From the NCBI GenBank assembly GCA_000817105.1, contig JUEP01000005.1, positions 82,522 to 146,521 on the forward strand: a stretch of 64,000 nt of DNA, written 5' to 3'. The position numbers and the translations under genes were made by a program. The notes under the pieces are model-generated. The model was not told where the DNA came from. It searched no databases and saw nothing but the letters and a program-made list of their open reading frames with translations. This document shows positions 58,218 through 64,000 of the stretch, one piece after another (the first letter of the stretch is position 1; each line of letters starts with the position of its first letter). The stretch is from a marine actinobacterium MedAcidi-G3 (lineage in GTDB: Bacteria > Actinomycetota > Acidimicrobiia > Acidimicrobiales > Poriferisodalaceae).

Positions 58218-59132
58218 GTGCGGATTTTGCTTCTTGTTAATGAGTCGGCCTCATCAGTCACCGCCCGAACCAGAGTGCTGATTCAAGCGGCACTGGCTGA
58301 ACATCATGATGTCGAATTAGCGATGACCAGTCGCCGAGGGCATGCATCTCGGCTGGCACGAGGAGCTGCTGCGACTGGCACCGACGTCGTAGCAGTCTTA
58401 GGTGGAGATGGGACTCTTAATGAGGCCGCTAATGGTTTGGCTGGAACTGAATGCGCACTGGCACCTTTACCGGGCGGTTCCACCAATGTTTTTGCTCGCA
58501 CTATCGGGTTAGTTGATGACCCTATGGAGGCCACGGGTCAGGTCATTAAAGCCGTTGCCGATAACTCAATCGGGCCTGTCGGTCTTGGCGAAGTTGCGGG
58601 GAGATATTTCTTATTCCACTGTGGCAACGGTTTCGATGCAGCTGTAGTGCAACAAGTTGAGCGGCGTGCAGCGCTTAAACGTTATGCAGGGCATCCATTG
58701 TTTTTATGGGCAGGTGTTAACACTTGGCTCCGACATTACGACCGCTCAAAGGCAAGGATGAAAGTTGAACATTCGATGGGATCGATCACTGACAGCTACT
58801 TTACGATCGTTCTAAACACCGACCCTTACACCTACTTAGGAAGTCGGCCGCTGTCTTTGGCCCCAGTTGCCAAACTAAACAACGGTCTAAGCGTTATAGC
58901 TCTCCGAAACATGTCCCTGACCACAATGACCAGATTGCTTCGGAACCTGTTCCAGGGCAAACAGCTCGAAAACAACGATGACGTTTACATCGCTCATGAC
59001 GTAACTTCTCTGACCCTCACCGGGTATAAGCCATTCCCGTATCAAATCGACGGCGACTACCTCGGGCAAGTCGAGAAACTCGACTTTAAATGGCGCCCGG
59101 AGGCACTTCGTTTAGTGAAACCCCAGCTTTGA
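58218..59132 (+). CDS. Diacylglycerol/sphingosine kinase-like lipid kinase (DagK/YegS family)
   Basis: From the GTG at 58218 the protein is 304 residues and starts VRILLLVNESASSVTARTRV, the family opening. The catalytic GGDGTLNEAANGLAG and the LPGGSTNVFARTIGL motif follow, with the C-terminal beta-sandwich ending FPYQIDGDYLGQVEKLDF. Such enzymes phosphorylate diacylglycerol or other lipids; the substrate is unknown. A TTG at 58158 would add 20 residues. It is divergent from etfB and converges on the glycerophosphodiesterase gene. Confidence 0.88.
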   Translation: MRILLLVNESASSVTARTRVLIQAALAEHHDVELAMTSRRGHASRLARGAAATGTDVVAVLGGDGTLNEAANGLAGTECALAPLPGGSTNVFARTIGLVDDPMEATGQVIKAVADNSIGPVGLGEVAGRYFLFHCGNGFDAAVVQQVERRAALKRYAGHPLFLWAGVNTWLRHYDRSKARMKVEHSMGSITDSYFTIVLNTDPYTYLGSRPLSLAPVAKLNNGLSVIALRNMSLTTMTRLLRNLFQGKQLENNDDVYIAHDVTSLTLTGYKPFPYQIDGDYLGQVEKLDFKWRPEALRLVKPQL

Positions 59133-59142
59133 CAAGAAGGAA

Positions 59143-59832
59143 CTAAGCCCGAGCATGAAGTGTCTGGAGCACTTCATCTGGAACATCGGTTATTAGGCCC
59201 TCGACACCAAGCTCTGATAGTTCGATTACCCGAAGGTGGTTATTTACCGTCCAGGTATTCAAATGGATATCTTCGTTCTTCGTTGCTTCCCTCATTTCAT
59301 CGTCCACCAGAGTCTCATGAGGATGAAGAGCTTGGTGTCCATTTTCAATGGCATATCGGAGCACGGTCTTCCAGGACTCCTCCCAAAAGAGAAGTCCGGT
59401 ATAAAAATTAGAAGACTTATTACGAATACGATCTAAGGCTCCATGTTCGAAAGAAGAAATAATCCACTGACTCGCGGGTTCTGGCCGAGATCGCAAAATA
59501 TCAATTAGGGCGTCAGCTATCTCCAAGGCGCGTCTCGAGTTCTCGGGAGCAGCCTTGATCTCGATGTTGACCTTGAGACCAAAGCAGGCATCGAGCGCTT
59601 CAGACAGGGTAGGCACATAGTCTGGCAAATCTTCAGCCCGGGCACGTTCGATCAGAAGTCCTTGCACGGAGGAGTCGTGGTGAACCACTAGTTCACCATC
59701 AAGACTCTTCCACACATCAAGTTCCACGCCATCGGCGCCGATCTTGGTTGCTAACTCAAAGGACTCGACGGTATTTTCTCGTGCTCTTCGAGACGCCCCC
59801 CGATGCGCGTATACCAATGGACACGGATGCAT
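59143..59832 (-). CDS. Glycerophosphodiester phosphodiesterase
   Basis: The 229-residue GDPD enzyme hydrolyses glycerophosphodiesters to glycerol-3-phosphate and an alcohol. The active site is visible: AHRGASRRARENTVESFELA with catalytic His and Glu, GADGVELDVWKSLDGELVVH with the metal acids and second His, and NIEIKAAPENS. No signal peptide is present, so it is cytoplasmic. With the lipid kinase next to it, a lipid recycling role is reasonable. Confidence 0.92.
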   Translation of the reverse strand: MHPCPLVYAHRGASRRARENTVESFELATKIGADGVELDVWKSLDGELVVHHDSSVQGLLIERARAEDLPDYVPTLSEALDACFGLKVNIEIKAAPENSRRALEIADALIDILRSRPEPASQWIISSFEHGALDRIRNKSSNFYTGLLFWEESWKTVLRYAIENGHQALHPHETLVDDEMREATKNEDIHLNTWTVNNHLRVIELSELGVEGLITDVPDEVLQTLHARA

Positions 59833-60030
59833 TTAGTAGCCCCTGTCATTCGACTGGTGTTCTCTGACGAAACCATCGAAAAGAATCTCTTGCTCAGGCA
59901 TGCCTCCGACCGTAGTGTCGACTATCGCTGTTTGGGTGCCACCCCTACCGAAGATGTCCTTCGGGTATTCGATTCGACATTTGGGCAGTTTCTTGCCGCC
60001 GACATTTGTAGAGTCAGCAGTGACTTATGA

Positions 60031-60054
60031 GCTTGCGAACCCCCCTTCGCAAGC
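60031..60054 (+). promoter_or_regulatory. Perfect 9-bp stem-loop ahead of whiB
   Basis: GCTTGCGAA (60031-60039), a CCCCCC loop and TTCGCAAGC (60046-60054) form a perfect hairpin ending 8 bases before the GGAGG of whiB. It lies in the probable leader of the transcript and could control whiB translation or mRNA stability, or bind a protein as DNA. Confidence 0.5.
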
Positions 60055-60076
60055 AGCACCTGGAGGATATGACGAC

Positions 60077-60361
60077 GTGAGCGCTCGAGGATCCATGCTG
60101 CTAGAGAGCGGTGTGTGGAGAAACACTGCCAGTTGCCGGGAAGCAGATCCCACTATCTTTTTCCCTATAGGTTCGACAGGTCGAGCTCTTCGACAGATAG
60201 CTGCAGCAAAGGCAGTATGTATGGATTGTTCAGTTAAAGAACTCTGTCTCGAATTTGCGCTAAAGACCAATCAAGACTCGGGAGTGTGGGGCGGGGCTTC
60301 TGAGGAAGAGCGGCGACAACTTCGTCGTGAACGCAATCGGGCTCGGCGCAGCTTTAACTAA
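60077..60361 (+). CDS. whiB: WhiB-family iron-sulfur transcriptional regulator (WhiB1-like by context)
   Basis: From the GTG at 60077 (GGAGG ten bases upstream) the protein is 94 residues. It keeps the four cluster ligands as Cys20, Cys48, Cys51 and Cys57 (C-x27-C-x2-C-x5-C), the GVWGG turn and a basic C-terminus (ERRQLRRERNRARRS) that contacts DNA or sigma. WhiB proteins bind a [4Fe-4S] cluster and the primary sigma factor. In M. tuberculosis whiB1 lies beside convergent pdtaS, as here. An ATG at 60095 is an alternative start; a frame back to 59900 exists but has no family match. Confidence 0.92.
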   Translation: MSARGSMLLESGVWRNTASCREADPTIFFPIGSTGRALRQIAAAKAVCMDCSVKELCLEFALKTNQDSGVWGGASEEERRQLRRERNRARRSFN

Positions 60362-60399
60362 ATTTCGACCCCAGAACCTGAAAGCCAAAGCTAACTATT

Positions 60400-61875
60400 T
60401 CAACTGGCGACTAACGGAACCTGCACCAATGCTTCTGAGCCCGGGACATCCTTTCTCCGTCGCACTTCTATAGCACCACCAAGTTCTGTCGTTGCTAGTC
60501 CGCTAATAATTGTCAGCCCAAGCCCTTGTTGAGTTGAACTATCGAAGTCTGCTGGCACACCTATCCCGTTGTCTCTAACCGCCATCCTTATCTCTTCTTC
60601 ACTGCGGTCGAGAAAGATTTCCACCAACCGAACCTCACCCTCAGATGGGTGCGTGCTACCAGGGAAAGCATGGTCGACAGTGTTTTGCAGGAGTTCGTTG
60701 AGAACTACCGCTAGCGGTGTGACGATATCTGACGGGACTAATCCGGCATCACCAATTACCTCAAAATGAATAGGTCGTTCGGGGGATGTGAAGCTGTCTT
60801 GCGCCGTTCTAGCCAACATCCCTGCGACATCTGCCAAACTCACGTCATCAACTGTTTCATTTGCCAGCGTTTCATGTACCAGTGCAATGGCGCGGATACG
60901 ACGGACTGATTCATCAATAGCAAGTTTGGCTTCATCTGATTCAAGTCGTCGCCCCTGAAGACGTAACAGAGATGAGATTGTTTGCAGATTGTTTTTTACT
61001 CGGTGATGGATCTCTCGGATGGTCGCATCCTTAGATACGAGCAGCCGATCTCTCAGACGAAGTTCAGTTATATCTCGTAATAGAACAATTGCTCCGCGAG
61101 GCTGGTTCTTCCCAATGAGCGGTATCCCTAGCAATTGGACCGCTGTGTCGTTTCGTTCGACTTCAGCTACAACCGCTCGCAGGGCGCCAACTTGGCTTCC
61201 GATTACTGGGTGTTTAATTCCTAGATCTTCCAGACGACGGCCGGCAACGTTTCCGAGAACACCCACACGGTGCAAAGTACTAAGGGCATTCGGCGATGCG
61301 TATTGGATCCTTGTTTCCGGATCTACGACAAGTAGCCCGTCCCCTACCCGCGGGATCTCGTCCATATCGACTTCGTTGTCAGCAAAAGGAAAGACGCCCG
61401 CCGCAATCATCTTTGCAAGTTGATGAAATGCCTCTAGGTAAGTCCGTTCAAGTTCTCCCGGGTCACGACGTTCTGCGAAATTAGGTATCAGCTCTCGACT
61501 CAGAACTCCAATTACTTGGTCACCGTGGCTGATCGGGATGCACATGACACTCGCCCGCCGGTTACTTGGCTTAATCGGGACTTCGCCATCTACTACTAGC
61601 CCCAATTTATAAGCCCTGGCGACCAACGGTCGGTCGATATCTGAGACTCGAAGCCCGACATGATCGTCCCTGTATAAGGTTTGTCCCGTAGTTGGACGTA
61701 TCTGAGATGCGATAGCAAACTCTCGCCCTTCTCTTTCTATTGGGACGAATAACAGCAGATCAGAAAACGACAAATCTGCGAGTATCCCCCACCAGGCGAT
61801 AAGACGTTGTAGGTGTCGTAGTTGATCTTTCGACAGACCGGTATCTAAGCGAGTCAGTTCGGCCAGGGTTGCCAT
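60400..61875 (-). CDS. pdtaS: Sensor histidine kinase, PdtaS-like
   Basis: The 491-residue soluble kinase has an N-terminal GAF-like sensor domain (about 1-165), a PAS domain (about 170-285, beginning DGLLVVDPETRIQYASPNAL), a HisKA_2 domain with the phospho-His in IREIHHRVKNNLQTISSLLR, and a HATPase_c domain with VLNELLQNTVDHAF, VRDNGIGVPADF and GLGLTII. There is no membrane segment, as in M. tuberculosis PdtaS, which partners the RNA-binding regulator PdtaR. No response regulator lies nearby. TAATTT is eight bases before the ATG. Confidence 0.92.
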   Translation of the reverse strand: MATLAELTRLDTGLSKDQLRHLQRLIAWWGILADLSFSDLLLFVPIEREGREFAIASQIRPTTGQTLYRDDHVGLRVSDIDRPLVARAYKLGLVVDGEVPIKPSNRRASVMCIPISHGDQVIGVLSRELIPNFAERRDPGELERTYLEAFHQLAKMIAAGVFPFADNEVDMDEIPRVGDGLLVVDPETRIQYASPNALSTLHRVGVLGNVAGRRLEDLGIKHPVIGSQVGALRAVVAEVERNDTAVQLLGIPLIGKNQPRGAIVLLRDITELRLRDRLLVSKDATIREIHHRVKNNLQTISSLLRLQGRRLESDEAKLAIDESVRRIRAIALVHETLANETVDDVSLADVAGMLARTAQDSFTSPERPIHFEVIGDAGLVPSDIVTPLAVVLNELLQNTVDHAFPGSTHPSEGEVRLVEIFLDRSEEEIRMAVRDNGIGVPADFDSSTQQGLGLTIISGLATTELGGAIEVRRRKDVPGSEALVQVPLVAS

Positions 61876-61883
61876 GCCACTCG

Positions 61884-61889
61884 AAATTA
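61884..61889 (-). promoter_or_regulatory. Candidate -10 hexamer TAATTT of pdtaS
   Basis: On the minus strand TAATTT lies eight bases before the pdtaS ATG, with no ribosome-binding site between them. Confidence 0.4.
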
Positions 61890-61957
61890 CATCCGCTATC
61901 GCCGTCTCAGCAAAGAATCATTGATCAATGCGTCGATCACAGTTGAGATTAGATCAA

Positions 61958-62188
61958 TTAGTCGGTGGCGAATCCGATACGCCTGTCGCCAGGCACTCCG
62001 AGTTCAACATAGGCAAGCTGACGCACTACGAGGCCTAAATCACGACCGTCACGGTCAGTTACCCAGAGCATCCCATCTCCTGCCGCTGAGGCCGACTCTA
62101 AGTCAGACTTGAGTTGATCGGCTTCATCATCATTGACTTCAAAGGTCAACTCTCTTACCACGTTCATCATGCCAACTCTGATTTCCAC
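61958..62188 (-). CDS. DUF3107 family protein
   Basis: The 76-residue protein matches DUF3107, a small actinobacterial family of unknown function. It starts MEIRVGMMNVVRELTFEVND and ends with the conserved LAYVELGVPGDRRIGF. The GTG at 62188 has GAAGAGG about eight bases upstream. It stands in the selO-DUF3107-pdtaS minus-strand series with 110 and 82 base gaps. Confidence 0.88.
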   Translation of the reverse strand: MEIRVGMMNVVRELTFEVNDDEADQLKSDLESASAAGDGMLWVTDRDGRDLGLVVRQLAYVELGVPGDRRIGFATD

Positions 62189-62298
62189 GAAACAACCTCT
62201 TCTACGAGTTTTGCGGCTTTAGCCCTTTGTCTATCACCACTACAGCTAGCCCTAAAGGGTAGGGCGCTGTTCGCAGCGCACCACCAAGGATCCGATAT

Positions 62299-63906
62299 TC
62301 ATGAAGAGCACGACAACTGCGAACACCCAGTCTTAGTTCTTGCCCAATCAGGCCTGAGCGCATAATAACTACCCTTATCTTCCTGTTCTGCATAGGGGGC
62401 CTTCAACAGATCCAAGAGCTCTTGCACTAGTGAGGTGTCACCTTGTTCAGCCCGCTCGATTGCAAGCTGAGCCATGTAGTTCCTCAACACATATTTCGGG
62501 TTGGCCGAGTTCATAGAAGCACGTCGGGCTTCTTCGCGGGTACCCAGTCCTCGATGGCGAGCGGCCCAATTCTCGGCAAATTCAGTAAACACTAATTTTT
62601 GCTCTTCACTGACCTGCTCCTTGGCGTATATCGCCTTCGTCAATGGTTTAACCCTGTCTGATGGCTCAACTGACTCCGAACAACTCACGCTGCTAAGTTC
62701 ACGCCAAAACATGGTCATGTCAGTTTCGATTATCTGAAGTACTTTTAGCGCGTCTTCCGCCAATGCTTTGTCGGCTGCCTCATCAAGACTGGGTAAGCCT
62801 AATTTCTTAGCCATCATCGCCGACCACCTACTTTCAAACCGGTGTCCAAAGAGACCCAGGGCTTCTTCGAGAGGTTCGACCTTATTAACCAATGGGAGGA
62901 GCGCATTAGCTAATTGCACGAGGTTCCACTGCGCTACAGCTGGTTGGTTTCCAAAGCGATATCGACGATGTTGCGCGTCGGTCGTATTTGGCGTCCAATT
63001 CGGATCATAATTATCCAGCCAGCCGTAGGGCCCGTAGTCGATAGTTAAACCCAGAATCGACATATTGTCGGTATTCATGACGCCGTGGACGAACCCGACT
63101 CGCAGCCATTCGACAACCATGTCGGCCGTACGTTCCGCTACCTGTCCGAGGAGTGCCACATAGCGGTCTGGGCCGTCATCTTCAATTTCTGGAAATTCCG
63201 TAGCCACGGTGAAGTCAGCTAGTTGTTGCAGCGTTTTATAATCTTCTCGGGCAGCAAAAATTTCGAAATTCCCAAAACGAATAAAAGATGGGGCAACTCG
63301 ACAAACAATCGCTCCAGGTTCTGGACGCGGATTGCCGTCATAAAGGATGTCGCGGACAACTTGATCGCCCGTAGTAACCAGCGACAGCGCCCTCGTAGTC
63401 GGAACCCCTAGATGATGCATGGCTTCGCTGCAAAGGAACTCTCGTATGGATGATCTCAAAACGGCTAATCCATCAGCTGATCGAGAATAGGGAGTGGGGC
63501 CCGCTCCTTTTAGCTGAAGCATCTGATGTCGGCCATTGACATCAAGGACTTCACCCAGTGCTATCGCGCGCCCATCTCCCAGTTGTCCGGACCAATGCCC
63601 AAACTGGTGTCCACCGTAGCAAGCAGAGTGTGTGTCCATCCCCTCAAGCAAATTATTACCCGCCAGGACGTCAACGAAATCTTGTTGTTTAATTTCATCA
63701 GGCGCTATTCCAAGAAGTTCTGCTATTTCCACGCTGATCGCTATTAACTTGGGGTCTTGAACTACTGCTGGTTCGACCCTGCTGTAGCAGGCTCCTACGA
63801 CCTGTCTGGAGTAAGTGCCATCATCACCGTCGGACGGCAAAGATGCAGTGAACCGGTTGTCGAATTGCAACTTCTCAGACGCTGACACAAGACCATCTTG
63901 GCTCAT
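62299..63906 (-). CDS. selO: Protein adenylyltransferase SelO (YdiU/UPF0061 family)
   Basis: SelO is a pseudokinase-fold enzyme that transfers AMP from ATP to Ser, Thr or Tyr of proteins, linked to redox homeostasis. The 535 residues show ACYGGHQFGHWSGQLGDGRA, LQLKGAGPTPYSRSADGLAV, catalytic-loop GFVHGVMNTDNMSILG and IDYGPYGWLD, and the C-terminal CSQLSCSS with the Cys pair that can form a regulatory disulfide. Length is typical. Its ATG overlaps the upstream gene by four bases. Confidence 0.94.
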   Translation of the reverse strand: MSQDGLVSASEKLQFDNRFTASLPSDGDDGTYSRQVVGACYSRVEPAVVQDPKLIAISVEIAELLGIAPDEIKQQDFVDVLAGNNLLEGMDTHSACYGGHQFGHWSGQLGDGRAIALGEVLDVNGRHQMLQLKGAGPTPYSRSADGLAVLRSSIREFLCSEAMHHLGVPTTRALSLVTTGDQVVRDILYDGNPRPEPGAIVCRVAPSFIRFGNFEIFAAREDYKTLQQLADFTVATEFPEIEDDGPDRYVALLGQVAERTADMVVEWLRVGFVHGVMNTDNMSILGLTIDYGPYGWLDNYDPNWTPNTTDAQHRRYRFGNQPAVAQWNLVQLANALLPLVNKVEPLEEALGLFGHRFESRWSAMMAKKLGLPSLDEAADKALAEDALKVLQIIETDMTMFWRELSSVSCSESVEPSDRVKPLTKAIYAKEQVSEEQKLVFTEFAENWAARHRGLGTREEARRASMNSANPKYVLRNYMAQLAIERAEQGDTSLVQELLDLLKAPYAEQEDKGSYYALRPDWARTKTGCSQLSCSS

Positions 63907-64000
63907 ACGAGCTTGAGGCCCTCGTTATATCTTCGAGTGGGCAAATATTCTTCTGTTAAGAGCCGGGCCATCTCCCGAAATACAACTGCTGCTTCGTTAT
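63903..64000 (-). CDS. Unidentified protein, C-terminal end (5' part outside window)
   Basis: An open minus-strand frame runs from the window edge to a TGA at 63905-63903 and shares ATGA with the selO start. Only about 31 residues are visible (NEAAVVFREMARLLTEEY, then a basic end RRYNEGLKLV). The four-base overlap supports a real, cotranscribed gene. The family cannot be told. Confidence 0.5.
   Translation of the reverse strand, partial: NEAAVVFREMARLLTEEYLPTRRYNEGLKLV

Noticed and set aside
59803..60030. Small plus-strand open frame between the glycerophosphodiesterase and whiB
   Set aside because: It overlaps the start of the glycerophosphodiesterase gene, has no ribosome site and resembles no family.
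59900..60076. Longer start for whiB adding 59 residues
   Set aside because: The added residues have no WhiB resemblance and would encode the perfect hairpin; GGAGG before the GTG at 60077 gives the normal family length.

Overview
The window is gene-dense chromosomal DNA with no insertion sequence, prophage, integrase, CRISPR array or rRNA gene that I can see. By eye the G+C content is near one half. A WhiB iron-sulfur regulator, a PdtaS-type histidine kinase, a DUF3107 protein, the phosphatase/DUF3090/SCO1664 trio, an F420-type PPOX oxidoreductase and a MurA with Asp at the Cys site all point to Actinobacteria (Actinomycetota). Two long blocks follow mycobacterial gene order as I remember it. 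The moderate G+C and several lineage-type unknown genes fit an uncultivated, probably aquatic, Acidimicrobiia-like organism; that placement is inference.

Layout. 1-380: 3' end of serC. 393-17528 (mostly minus): yqgE, ilvBNC (branched-chain amino acids), a plus-strand sugar-dehydrogenase-like protein and a DUF4332 protein, then gatCAB with a ferredoxin, a PASTA-repeat pseudokinase, ligA, mnmA and a cysteine desulfurase. 17564-28177: mixed-strand genes, including a methyltransferase, an SRPBCC-phosphotransferase fusion, meaB, murA, an MFS carrier, a crotonase, lhgO, a J-domain protein, glpX and hisI. 28222-50274 (all minus): a 22-kb superoperon-like array argS-lysA-hom-thrC-rho-rpmE-unknown-prfA-prmC/sua5-rpiB-glyA-wecA-two atpI-like genes-atpBEFHAGDC. 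50439-64000: tRNA-Arg(CCG), a FetB-like permease, redox proteins, a lipoprotein, uracil-DNA glycosylase, the phosphatase/DUF3090/kinase-like trio, etfA with a split etfB, a lipid kinase, a glycerophosphodiesterase, whiB with convergent pdtaS, DUF3107 and selO, ending in the 3' end of an unidentified gene.

How the genes work together. The argS-atpC array joins aspartate-family amino acid synthesis, translation termination, transcription termination, one-carbon metabolism, cell-envelope glycan initiation and the complete F1Fo ATP synthase. Cysteine desulfurase and MnmA form a sulfur relay for tRNA 2-thiouridine. GatCAB indicates indirect Gln- and/or Asn-tRNA synthesis. Many genes overlap by 1-4 bases (ATGA/GTGA), implying translational coupling. 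At least ten transcription-unit starts carry a TANNNT hexamer 6-10 bases before the start codon, as expected for leaderless mRNA.

No stretch over 300 bases lacks a gene. The longest gaps are 4370-4646 (upstream of ilvB) and 59833-60076 (upstream of whiB); both hold inverted repeats. The most notable items are the split etfB, two degenerate kinase-fold proteins, the PrmC-Sua5 fusion, an unknown gene between prfA and rpmE, a Cys-repeat lipoprotein with a palindrome over its promoter, and a perfect hairpin ahead of whiB.
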